64,000 nt of DNA from Cyclobacteriaceae bacterium (GTDB lineage Bacteria > Bacteroidota > Bacteroidia > Cytophagales > Cyclobacteriaceae): contig JANQPQ010000046.1 in NCBI GenBank assembly GCA_028285445.1, positions 1-64,000 on the forward strand, read 5' to 3'. The position numbers and the translations under genes were made by a program. Shown piece after piece: positions 54,829-63,281 of the stretch. The notes beneath the pieces are model-generated. The model did no database searches and was not told where the DNA came from. It saw only the letters and a program-made list of their open reading frames with translations. The first letter of the stretch is position 1, and each line of letters opens with the position of its first letter.

Positions 54829-55875
54829 TTATGGCTCTAATACTACCTTCAGACAATTATTCGTCTTACTGCTAAATATTTTATAGCCTTCCACCCCCTC
54901 AGATAACGACATCCGGTGGGTAAGAATTGAGCTGATGTCGTATTTCTTTTCCTGCACTACCGGTATCAATTTTTCCATGAAATGTCTGGCAGAGCAACGA
55001 CCCATCTTAAAGGTGAGGTTTTTGTCATAGGCTTCAATAGGAGAAAAAGTAAGGTGTTCATCCGTACATACCCCTACAGTTGAGATAATGCCCCCGGGCC
55101 TGACAAGGTCAACAGCCATCCTGGCTGCTCTTGTTTGACCCACCGCCTCCATGACGGCGTCGGCACCTCGCCCCTCCGTGCGATCAAGTATAGTTCCCAA
55201 TGGGTCTTCACTTTGAAAGTCGATGACTTCTGCACCGAATTCCCTGGCTTTCATAAGCCTCTCTGGTATGGTGTCGATTGCTATCACTTCTTCCGCACCA
55301 AGTTCTAGCGCTCCAATTACAGCCATTAACCCTACAGGGCCACAGCCAATTACCACATAGGTGCCACCGGGCAAAATTTCAGCTTGGTAAGCACTGTAGT
55401 AACCAGTGGAAAAAACATCTCCTAGCAGTAGTCCCTCTTCCCACGAAACCCCCTCAGGTATTTTGTGTAACGTGCTACTGGCATCCGGTACTCGTACATA
55501 TTCTGCTTGCCCACCTTGCAAACCAACGCCATTGTCAAGCCATCCAAATAGTTGACTTTTAATACAGCGCGCGGTGAGACCAATATTGCAATAGTAACAG
55601 TCTCCACAATTGGTTGTGAAAGGGCTCATCACTTTGTCGCCATTAGACAAGCCAGAAGTTTTGTTGCCAAGCTCCACTACCTCTCCCACAAACTCATGGC
55701 CCATAGCTGTGTTGTGGTCAAGACCTTTTTCTCTGCCGTGATAGGGATGAAGGTCTGAGCCACAGATGGCGCACTGCTTAACCTTTACAATGGCATCAGT
55801 TTGCTCTATGATTTGAGGGTCTGGGATTGAACCATACGAAACTGATTCAACCCCTTGGAAAAGCAGGGCTTTCAT
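54829..55875 (-). CDS. Zinc-dependent alcohol dehydrogenase
   Basis: 348-residue medium-chain dehydrogenase. Catalytic zinc ligands: Cys in CAICGSDLHPYHGRE and the MGHEFVGEV His-Glu pair. Structural zinc: four Cys in CGDCYYCNIGLTARC. NAD(P) site VVIGCGPVGLMAVIGALELG. Belongs to the formaldehyde/threonine dehydrogenase-like group; substrate not clear. Starts 1 bp after the gdhA stop, so it is cotranscribed with glutamate dehydrogenase, an unusual pairing. Confidence 0.93.
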   Translation of the reverse strand: MKALLFQGVESVSYGSIPDPQIIEQTDAIVKVKQCAICGSDLHPYHGREKGLDHNTAMGHEFVGEVVELGNKTSGLSNGDKVMSPFTTNCGDCYYCNIGLTARCIKSQLFGWLDNGVGLQGGQAEYVRVPDASSTLHKIPEGVSWEEGLLLGDVFSTGYYSAYQAEILPGGTYVVIGCGPVGLMAVIGALELGAEEVIAIDTIPERLMKAREFGAEVIDFQSEDPLGTILDRTEGRGADAVMEAVGQTRAARMAVDLVRPGGIISTVGVCTDEHLTFSPIEAYDKNLTFKMGRCSARHFMEKLIPVVQEKKYDISSILTHRMSLSEGVEGYKIFSSKTNNCLKVVLEP

Positions 55876-55876
55876 T

Positions 55877-57232
55877 TTAGATCACGCCTTGCGCGATCAT
55901 GGCATCAGCAACTTTGATAAAGCCCGCAATGTTAGCCCCAACCATATAGTTGCCTCTGTGGCCATACTCCTCGGCTGTGTGCAAGCACGTATCATGGATG
56001 TTCTTCATGATTTCTTGTAGACGCTGGTCGACTTCTGCGCTGCTCCAGTTGATGCCTGAATAGTTCTGGACCATTTCCAGACCGGAAGTTGCCACGCCAC
56101 CAGCATTAGATGCTTTACCGGGGGAGTAAAGAACTCCATTGTCTACAATAACGTCAATTGCCTCGGGAGTAGCTGGCATATTCGCTCCTTCACCAAGAAG
56201 CTTTACACCATTACGAACAAGATTGGAGGCATCAGTGGCGTTGATCTCGTTTTGAGTTGCACAAGGAAAAGCGCAGTCTGCCGGGTGGTCCCAGATAGGG
56301 TTGGAGTCTTGCCCATCTGCATTTTCAGTATATACAGCTTCGGGATATTGATCGGCGTATTCCTTAATACGACCTCTCTTTACATTCTTTAACTCCATAA
56401 TGAAAGCGAGTTTCTCTGCCGTGATTCCACTTTCATCATAAATGTGGCCAGAAGAGTCTGATGCCGAAACCGGGATACCACCTAATTCTAATATCTTCTG
56501 CATGGCAAATTGCGCCACATTGCCTGATCCTGAAACCAGGCATTTTTTTCCTTCAAAGCTATCTCCAATATTCTTTAGCATATTGTCTGCAAAATAGATT
56601 AGACCATACCCGGTAGCTTCCGGCCGGATTAAACTTCCTCCCCAGCCATATCCCTTACCGGTAAGCACGCCGGTAAATTCTTTTTGCGATTTGCGATAAG
56701 CGCCAAACATGTAACCAATTTCTCTTCCTCCAACACCGATATCTCCCGCTGGCACATCAATGCGGTGCCCAATATGTTTTGATAGTTCAGCCATAAAGTT
56801 TTGGCAAAACCGCATTACCTCCATATCAGATCTTCCCTTAGGGTTAAAATCGGAGCCTCCTTTACCACCTCCCATAGGAAGGCCAGTAAGCGCGTTTTTA
56901 AAGATTTGCTCAAACGCCAGGAACTTTAACACGCTTTGCGTTACCGAAGGATGGAAGCGCAAGCCCCCCTTATAAGGACCGATAGCACTGTTCATTTGCA
57001 CCCTGTAACCCCTGTTCACTTGTACATCACCATTGTCGTCGGTCCAGGTTACGCGAAAGCTAATTATCCGCTCAGCTTCAATCATCCTTTCCAGGATCTT
57101 GTGCTTTCTATATTTCTCATGCTTGTCTAAAACTGGCTGTACTGTATTGAATACTTCTTCAACTGCCTGATGAAATTCAGGTTCGGCCACATCTCTGCTC
57201 AGAAGTTGGCCCAAAGCGTTAGAATCTGACAT
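55877..57232 (-). CDS. gdhA: NADP-specific glutamate dehydrogenase
   Basis: 451 residues, hexameric class I enzyme that makes glutamate from 2-oxoglutarate and ammonia. Visible: GGLRFHPSVTQSVLKFLAFE, GGGKGGSDFNPKGRSD (catalytic Lys), PAGDIGVGGREIGYMFGAYR, and LVSGSGNVAQFAMQKI (cofactor). It initiates a two-gene operon with the zinc alcohol dehydrogenase. Confidence 0.97.
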   Translation of the reverse strand: MSDSNALGQLLSRDVAEPEFHQAVEEVFNTVQPVLDKHEKYRKHKILERMIEAERIISFRVTWTDDNGDVQVNRGYRVQMNSAIGPYKGGLRFHPSVTQSVLKFLAFEQIFKNALTGLPMGGGKGGSDFNPKGRSDMEVMRFCQNFMAELSKHIGHRIDVPAGDIGVGGREIGYMFGAYRKSQKEFTGVLTGKGYGWGGSLIRPEATGYGLIYFADNMLKNIGDSFEGKKCLVSGSGNVAQFAMQKILELGGIPVSASDSSGHIYDESGITAEKLAFIMELKNVKRGRIKEYADQYPEAVYTENADGQDSNPIWDHPADCAFPCATQNEINATDASNLVRNGVKLLGEGANMPATPEAIDVIVDNGVLYSPGKASNAGGVATSGLEMVQNYSGINWSSAEVDQRLQEIMKNIHDTCLHTAEEYGHRGNYMVGANIAGFIKVADAMIAQGVI

Positions 57233-57271
57233 TTAAGTGAGTCTTTAAAGTTTCTTAAATATAGCGATCTG

Positions 57272-57285
57272 ACTGAATTTTCAGT
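57272..57285. promoter_or_regulatory. Palindrome in the gdhA / serine hydrolase gap
   Basis: ACTGAA-tt-TTCAGT, 40 bp upstream of the gdhA start. A possible operator; no factor identified. Confidence 0.3.
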
Positions 57286-57391
57286 TCTCCGCTTACAAAA
57301 ATTAGCTTTAGTTGAAGATGCTCCCCGTTTGTCCTATCCCATGTTGTTGAAAACAGAGGAAGTAACGTACTTGCGGCCTAAATACTGCTGC

Positions 57392-58513
57392 ATGAAAAAG
57401 ATAGCTATTATATTCCTGGCCTGTACACCAAGCTTGATACTGGGACAGAGCCTAGATGCTAGGTTGGAGGGGAAATTGAAAGAAACGCTTAGTCCTGGTA
57501 CCCAGAACCCAGTGCACAATCTTCTATTGTACTACGAACGAGAAGGACAAAGATACCATGGTGCGGTTGGCACGGCTGATGGCAAAGTGGCTGTGGGCGA
57601 AGACTTCCAATTCAAGATCGCCAGTGTTACCAAAACCTTCACCGCAACCGTAATACTGCAGCTTGCCGAGAAAGGGGAAATAGATTTAGATGGTAAGGCC
57701 CACGACTACCTGGCCGCTGTGCCATTCATAAATTTTGACAAACTCCATAACTATCAGGGGGGATCTTACGGGAAGGAGATCACAGTACGACAATTGCTTA
57801 CTCATACTTCCGGATTAGCAGATTTGTTTTTTGATAGATGGCAGGCATTTTATAGCTATTGGCAGGAAGACAAGCAAAGAAGCTGGAACCCGGAGTTGCT
57901 TTTTGAATTTTTCTACAAAGAGAAACTTCATGATATAGCACACTTCAAACCAGGAGAAGGATTTCACTATTCTGATGTTAATTATTTTTTGCTTTCGCTG
58001 ATTATTGAGAAGGAAACAGGCTTACAGCTCGGGGCGGCAATGCGCAAATACATACTAACGCCATTAGGAATGAACGATAGCTACTTTGAATATGAGGAAG
58101 AGCCAATAGGCAATGGCAACCTTGCCCACGCTTTTATGGGTACTGAGGATATTAACGTTACCGCCAATACCTCATTTGATTGGGGTGGTGGTGGATTGGT
58201 TTCTACAACCAGAGACTTAGCAATCTTTGTGAAAGGCCTCTTAAGCAACAAGCTCTTTGAGAAGCCTGAAACACTGGCAGCTATGAAAGCACCCCTGGAT
58301 ACAGGGATGTCCAGTTATGGTATGGGGTTGGTTACCCAAAGAGTCAATGGCGAGATTTACTATGGCCACAGTGGATTCTGGGGTGTGGTGATGTTGTATA
58401 ACCCCACTACAGATGAAACATTCTGTCTAACCTGGAACCAGGTAAATGTGCCTTTTAATTACCTCAAGCTCTCAGCCGAGCTGTTGCAGCTAGCTAATGA
58501 TAAGGGACACTGA
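57392..58513 (+). CDS. Secreted serine hydrolase, beta-lactamase family
   Basis: 373 residues from ATG 57392. A signal peptide ends LILGQ (about residue 20). Class C-like serine hydrolase fold: SxxK nucleophile SVTK in FKIASVTKTFTATV, the second motif as YSD in FHYSDVNYF, and the HxG motif YYGHSGFWGVV. These proteins include D-alanyl-D-alanine peptidases and esterases rather than resistance enzymes; the substrate is not known. Single gene, divergent from gdhA. Confidence 0.88.
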   Translation: MKKIAIIFLACTPSLILGQSLDARLEGKLKETLSPGTQNPVHNLLLYYEREGQRYHGAVGTADGKVAVGEDFQFKIASVTKTFTATVILQLAEKGEIDLDGKAHDYLAAVPFINFDKLHNYQGGSYGKEITVRQLLTHTSGLADLFFDRWQAFYSYWQEDKQRSWNPELLFEFFYKEKLHDIAHFKPGEGFHYSDVNYFLLSLIIEKETGLQLGAAMRKYILTPLGMNDSYFEYEEEPIGNGNLAHAFMGTEDINVTANTSFDWGGGGLVSTTRDLAIFVKGLLSNKLFEKPETLAAMKAPLDTGMSSYGMGLVTQRVNGEIYYGHSGFWGVVMLYNPTTDETFCLTWNQVNVPFNYLKLSAELLQLANDKGH

Positions 58514-58574
58514 ACTATTTCAATAGATTAGCGTTATACAAGTGTCCCATTTTTTTCGGGAAGTATACCATTTT

Positions 58575-58600
58575 TATTTTTGATATTTTTGATCAAAAAT
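58575..58600 (+). promoter_or_regulatory. Tandem -7 boxes with a 16-bp palindrome before the YHS lipoprotein
   Basis: TATTTTTG occurs at 58575-58582 and 58584-58591, both matching TAnnTTTG. The second overlaps the perfect palindrome ATTTTTGATCAAAAAT (58585-58600), 10 bp upstream of the ATG, so a regulator bound there would block transcription. Confidence 0.5.
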
Positions 58601-58610
58601 TACACAGCTA

Positions 58611-59183
58611 ATGAAGGTTAAATTTCTTTGGGCGATAGTAGTAGCCACTTTTGCTTTTTCATGTGGAGGGAATCAATCCCAGGAAACAGAGTCATCCGAG
58701 TCACAAACGGAGGAGGGCGCTAATACTGATACCGAACCGCAAACTGTTGCCGAGACCTTTGGCGAAGCAGACACACTTAAATATTGCCTTACTCCTGAAG
58801 GAGTTGGTATTGGGGGATATGATGTTGTAACCTACTTTGAAAATGAGGCTCCACAGTTGGGAAATCCTGAAATCACTTTCACACACGAAGGAGTTACTTA
58901 TACATTTGTTTCAGAGGAAAACCGAACGAAGTTTGGCCTTGACCCCAACATGTACCTGCCTCAGTTCGGAGGTTGGTGCTCTATGACTTTGGCAATGGGT
59001 AGGGCTACTACCCCTAAGTATGACAACTACCTTGTTCAGGACGGTAAGCTCTATTTATTCGAAAGAACGGTTTCAGTAAATGGCAAAGCCCTTTGGCAAA
59101 GCGACCCCGAAACGAACGAGCAAACCGCCAGCACAAACTACGACAGTTATCGTGATGATGGCGTGATAGAAGCGGCTAACTAA
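58611..59183 (+). CDS. YHS-domain lipoprotein
   Basis: 190 residues. Lipobox FAFSC with the lipidated Cys18, a Ser/Glu/Thr-rich linker to about residue 45, then a YHS-like domain (GGYDVVTYFENEAPQ, YTFVSEENRTKFGLDPNMYLPQFGGWC). YHS domains often bind metals or heme-type ligands; here the metal is unknown. Preceded by a palindrome overlapping a promoter box. Confidence 0.87.
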   Translation: MKVKFLWAIVVATFAFSCGGNQSQETESSESQTEEGANTDTEPQTVAETFGEADTLKYCLTPEGVGIGGYDVVTYFENEAPQLGNPEITFTHEGVTYTFVSEENRTKFGLDPNMYLPQFGGWCSMTLAMGRATTPKYDNYLVQDGKLYLFERTVSVNGKALWQSDPETNEQTASTNYDSYRDDGVIEAAN

Positions 59184-60417
59184 CCACTAGCCCCTTTTTC
59201 CGATCTTGTGCCTCTTCGGTAATAATCCTGGACAGATTAAGAAAAATAAGGAAAGACTCGTCTGCAGCTAACTTTTCTTTTACCACCAGGTCAGTGGTTT
59301 CATCTTGCATGGACTTGACGCTACTAAGCAGTTTATCCACTTCTTCTGTGGTGTCCAGGTTTGAAATTTTGCTGCGGAGAAACATCAAGCGCTTATAGTA
59401 GATATCGATCTTATTCTTCTTCTTGGCCTCGCGATACTTCGCGAAAGTGAAAAGCCCACTAACCAAGGCTATAATGATGGTGATTATGACGCCTGATAGC
59501 TCCGCATAGCGCTCAAAAATTGTGGGTGCAGAGCGTTCGATATAATTCCGAGCCCCTGGGTGCAAGGTGAAATTGAGGGTTTGTACGTCAAAATCATCGG
59601 AAATGCCTCCGTAGAGAAGCGGGCTGATACTCACAAACGCTTGCTTATTTTGATGAACCAGCCTAGCCACATCATAAACCAAATCGTTATCCAACTCTTT
59701 ACGGCAGATTAAAAGAGCATCTACCGATACAGTTAGCACTGGTTCAGGTGTAAAGTTTCCGTAGACGTTCTGGGGAAGAATGTAGGTTCTGAATTGAGGA
59801 TAACGGGTACATATTGCCTCCGCTATAGAACCGCGACCCAAGCGTTCATGTAAGTCGAAACTATAAAATTGAAAATCTGACAGGTCAGCCAATTCATCAG
59901 GACTGATGAGGTCAGTAAATGAGAAAATGACATCAGCACTAAAGAGCTGCTCTACCGGAACGAAGGTTATCTTATTCAGATCTACCTGAAAGTCTCTAAT
60001 TAGATTAAGCACAAACATATAAGTGCCACTGCCCTGGGCATCGGCGTAAACTTTCTTTCCTTCTAATAATTCTGCAAAACCCTGTGGGTTGTAGTTCTTT
60101 CGATGCAAAACGTGAAGTATTTGCGGGTAAAGCGGAATAATTGCACGGACCTCATCCTTGAAGGGAATATAGTTGTCAACAATAGTGAAATGAGACTGGC
60201 CCTTCATAAGTGAGTCCAGACTGGCCAGGGAACCGTCCCCGCGTTTGACAACCAGGCTGTCGCCTAGTTCCCGATTGAAAAGCTCAGCGATAGTAAGCGT
60301 GATCTGATTTTTGGGATCGTTAATATCGCCGGTGATGTAATACATCTCAGAGCTTCTGCCACAAGACATTGCGATGACCAGAATCGCCAGATACCAGAAT
60401 TTGCCCAAAAATTTCAT
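59176..60417 (-). CDS. TAXI-family-like substrate-binding lipoprotein with C-terminal anchor
   Basis: 413 residues from ATG 60417. Lipobox IAMSC (Cys about 19), then a TAXI/TRAP-type periplasmic binding domain (about 20-300; SEMYYITGDINDPKNQITLT, VYADAQGSGTYMFVLNLIRD). A membrane helix follows (about 310-330, VIITIIIALVSGLFTFAKY), then a basic and coiled C-terminal tail of about 80 residues in the cytoplasm. No TRAP permease gene is near. The lipid plus helix design suggests a sensor rather than a transport protein. The 3' end overlaps the convergent YHS gene by 8 bp. Confidence 0.8.
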   Translation of the reverse strand: MKFLGKFWYLAILVIAMSCGRSSEMYYITGDINDPKNQITLTIAELFNRELGDSLVVKRGDGSLASLDSLMKGQSHFTIVDNYIPFKDEVRAIIPLYPQILHVLHRKNYNPQGFAELLEGKKVYADAQGSGTYMFVLNLIRDFQVDLNKITFVPVEQLFSADVIFSFTDLISPDELADLSDFQFYSFDLHERLGRGSIAEAICTRYPQFRTYILPQNVYGNFTPEPVLTVSVDALLICRKELDNDLVYDVARLVHQNKQAFVSISPLLYGGISDDFDVQTLNFTLHPGARNYIERSAPTIFERYAELSGVIITIIIALVSGLFTFAKYREAKKKNKIDIYYKRLMFLRSKISNLDTTEEVDKLLSSVKSMQDETTDLVVKEKLAADESFLIFLNLSRIITEEAQDRKKGLVVS

Positions 60418-60610
60418 TCTTAATTGAAAAGCATAAGCCACAAGATACAAAGGCTATAAACATTGCACCATAGTTGGAAGTTCACTTCTAAACATTAATG
60501 AACATTTAATGAAGTTTTGGTGATAAAGTGCCTTTACGATTTGTACATTTATTTAGAACAATTCCCGTTTTTGTACTGTTCTTTATTTTTCACCTAAACA
60601 AGTAAATGAA

Positions 60611-61492
60611 ATGGCAATAGCACTAGTAACAGGAAGTAGCACTGGCTTTGGCAAACTGATTGTTCAAAGCCTGCTATCAAAAGGACATACTGTAATAGCA
60701 ACTATGCGTGATCCCAAGGGGAGAAACGCAGATAATGCTGAAGAAATTCAGAAATATGCGGTAGATACTGAAGGCCATGCCCACGTATTGGACATGGATG
60801 TAAGCTCTGATTCGTCAGTAGAGGCCGCAGTTAAGGAGGCTCTGGAAATTCACCCACACATTGATGTACTAGTAAACAATGCTGGCCTTGGGACAGGGGG
60901 CATATCCGAAGGTTTTACCAGCGATCAGTTTAACAAGCTGATGGACGTAAATGTAACTGGGGTACATCGCGTGACCAGGGCTGTGTTACCCTGCATGCGC
61001 GCGGCAGGCAGTGGCTTGATCATCAACATTTCAAGTGTTATGGGAAGGATCATTATTCCATTTGCATCTATTTACTCTGCCAGTAAGTATGCCTTGGAAG
61101 GATATACTGAATCTCTTAGATACGAATTAAAGGCAACCGGAACCGGCGTGGAGGTAGTTTCCCTGGAGCCAGGAGGGTTTGCAACTAATTTCCTTGAAAA
61201 CATGCAACAACCTCTGGATACCGAAAGGGTTGCTGAATATGGTGAGGCCGCGCATATTCCTGACCAGATGTGGGCTGGCATGGGCGAGCAACTGCAAGGA
61301 GAAGGTGCTCCAGATCCTCAGGAGGTGGCTGACGCGGTAATATCACTAACGGAAACACCAGCTGGCGAAAGACCTTTAAGAATAGTTGTTGACCCGATGT
61401 TTGGAGGTGAGGCACCTACAGCCATTAACAATACAACCAATCAAATTCAAAAAGAACTGATGGAGAATTTTGGCATGGGCAATGCTTTGTAA
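60611..61492 (+). CDS. Short-chain dehydrogenase/reductase
   Basis: 293 residues. Classical SDR: nucleotide motif TGSSTGFGK (about 7-15), NNAG at 89-92, catalytic Ser in INISSVMG, and YSASK (Tyr and Lys). A C-terminal extension holds EAPTAINNTTNQIQKELMEN. Substrate and cofactor preference are not clear. Single gene ending at a terminator. Confidence 0.92.
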   Translation: MAIALVTGSSTGFGKLIVQSLLSKGHTVIATMRDPKGRNADNAEEIQKYAVDTEGHAHVLDMDVSSDSSVEAAVKEALEIHPHIDVLVNNAGLGTGGISEGFTSDQFNKLMDVNVTGVHRVTRAVLPCMRAAGSGLIINISSVMGRIIIPFASIYSASKYALEGYTESLRYELKATGTGVEVVSLEPGGFATNFLENMQQPLDTERVAEYGEAAHIPDQMWAGMGEQLQGEGAPDPQEVADAVISLTETPAGERPLRIVVDPMFGGEAPTAINNTTNQIQKELMENFGMGNAL

Positions 61493-61515
61493 ACGCCAAC
61501 TCCACCAAAAAATAG

Positions 61516-61541
61516 AAGCGGGCTAACTCCCCGCTTTTTTA
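61516..61541 (+). terminator. Intrinsic terminator after the SDR gene
   Basis: AAGCGGG (61516-61522) pairs with CCCGCTT (61530-61536), 7-nt loop, then a T run. Confidence 0.85.
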
Positions 61542-61553
61542 TTTGATTTCCGG

Positions 61554-63161
61554 TTATTTCTTCCAAACGTCAATCTTTTGTGGAGCGGTTTTTTCCAGAT
61601 GTTCAGCCATAATCTCAACTAATTCTGCGTAGGAATATGGCTTCCAGCTATGCCCTTTCTGCTTGGCGCCATAAGTAACACTGCCCGCATAGTAAGGCTC
61701 TTCGGTACTCTCAAGAAATTCCTCCATATAATATACACCCTGGTTCAAATAGAAATTATCCATGTGGCCGGCGATAATATTCAGTTTACCGACTAGTTTC
61801 GGACCGAGTTCTTTCCAGTTGGTTTCAAGAATATGCCGAAGGTCGTAATTCTCCTTCCAGTAAGCGGCTACTTCGGGATCTATCTCACCGCTGCTTTTAT
61901 TAAAAAGGGGCTTGAAATAGCCGTCGTCTCCCACCGGGCCATGCACAGCACTCCATATATCCAGTTGCTGGCCAGAGCGCCCTTTAGTTCCATTTACTAA
62001 CTCCATGCGGTTGCGCTGCTCCGAAGTAAGAACAGCTTCGGCGGTTTCATGGTTGCGGGTATTTATGATGGGCACGTTGTACCATTCATGCACTTTGTAG
62101 AAAGCATTTACATCCTCATAGATGTTTATGCCTTCCACATTCCGAAAATCCAAAGGATCAGGGGCAAATGACCATGTGCCGCCGTAGAAATCGGGATAGA
62201 AAACTTGCAGAGCAAAGCTCTCCCAGCCGCCCGTTGAGCCGCCGGTAAGCAACCGCGCCCAGCCCTCCGGTATAGACCGAAACCTCTTTTCTATTTCAGG
62301 AATAAGCTCCTGGTGGATAGCATCGCCGTAAGGGCCGTTATTGGCTGAGTTCACGGCGTAGCTGTCATCGAAATAAGGAGTTGGGTGTTGTAAAGTGATG
62401 GCGATAAACCTCGGGTAGTTATCTGAAGTCCACTTCTGGTACGTCTCATTGTTAGGATCTTCCTGGAATCTTAACGCCGGCCGAAGAGAGAAATGCCCCT
62501 GGTGATAGATGGTTGGATACTTTTGCTCAGGGTTGTCTTCGTACCCCTTCGGAAGAAGCACTGTTGCTCCCAAATACATAGGCTGCCCCCAGAAGTCTGT
62601 GAGTATCTTGCTTTGAATTTTAAAGCGCTTAACCCATTTGCTGTCGGCCGGTACTTCAATTGGAGGAATTTCTTTGCTGGTTTCGAGCTTAATTGTTTGG
62701 GATTTTTGGGGATCGTGAACAATCCTTTGTACCTCACTAATCAAATTTCCTGGCGACCTCCGCCAATTCTGACCTTCCCATTGATCGTTGTGCATCCACA
62801 AAGTATGACCATCAGCACGGTTGAATTTGGTGTACTTGTTTAACACCGCTTGCACATAATATTCACCTGCTGGCAAGTCTTCAAGAGAAGCAATCGGATA
62901 GCCTAATGTTTTTTCATCAATAATTATTTCAGTACCAGGTTTCAATTCGGAGAAGTCCGCACCGAGCAGTTGTACCCCATATCTGCCAGCCTGGAGACGG
63001 GGCTCGCGCTCATTGTTTCGCGAGATACAAACGAACATGCGGCCGGTAAGAGCATCAGCTGAAAGGCTTTCGGGAAAACTGATTTCAAATTTTATTTGAC
63101 CATGCAAATCTATTATTGGCAGAAAAGCAATGATCAGGCAATAGACAAGAATCTTTTTCAT
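61554..63161 (-). CDS. Secreted esterase-like alpha/beta hydrolase
   Basis: 535 residues, signal peptide ending DLHGQ near residue 22. The N-terminal part (about 25-170) is beta-rich; the rest has an esterase D/enterochelin-esterase-like fold with nucleophile elbow LLTGGSTGGWESFALQVFYP and late motifs (NIIAGHMDNFYLN, HSWKPYSYAELVEIM) supplying Asp and His. Likely periplasmic or outer; substrate unknown. Confidence 0.85.
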   Translation of the reverse strand: MKKILVYCLIIAFLPIIDLHGQIKFEISFPESLSADALTGRMFVCISRNNEREPRLQAGRYGVQLLGADFSELKPGTEIIIDEKTLGYPIASLEDLPAGEYYVQAVLNKYTKFNRADGHTLWMHNDQWEGQNWRRSPGNLISEVQRIVHDPQKSQTIKLETSKEIPPIEVPADSKWVKRFKIQSKILTDFWGQPMYLGATVLLPKGYEDNPEQKYPTIYHQGHFSLRPALRFQEDPNNETYQKWTSDNYPRFIAITLQHPTPYFDDSYAVNSANNGPYGDAIHQELIPEIEKRFRSIPEGWARLLTGGSTGGWESFALQVFYPDFYGGTWSFAPDPLDFRNVEGINIYEDVNAFYKVHEWYNVPIINTRNHETAEAVLTSEQRNRMELVNGTKGRSGQQLDIWSAVHGPVGDDGYFKPLFNKSSGEIDPEVAAYWKENYDLRHILETNWKELGPKLVGKLNIIAGHMDNFYLNQGVYYMEEFLESTEEPYYAGSVTYGAKQKGHSWKPYSYAELVEIMAEHLEKTAPQKIDVWKK

Positions 63162-63281
63162 AATGGGTAGATATGCGGACAGGTTAAAATTAATAACTAA
63201 ATCCAGAATGCGATAGCCTAAAGTGATCTGTCATTGTGGCGGGAGTAAGCTTAAAGGCATGCTTTTTATAGATGTGATGAC

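Noticed and set aside
57392-58513. Antibiotic-resistance beta-lactamase
   Set aside because: The class C-like fold is shared with many peptidases and esterases; there is no KTG motif (HSG instead), so resistance is not supported.
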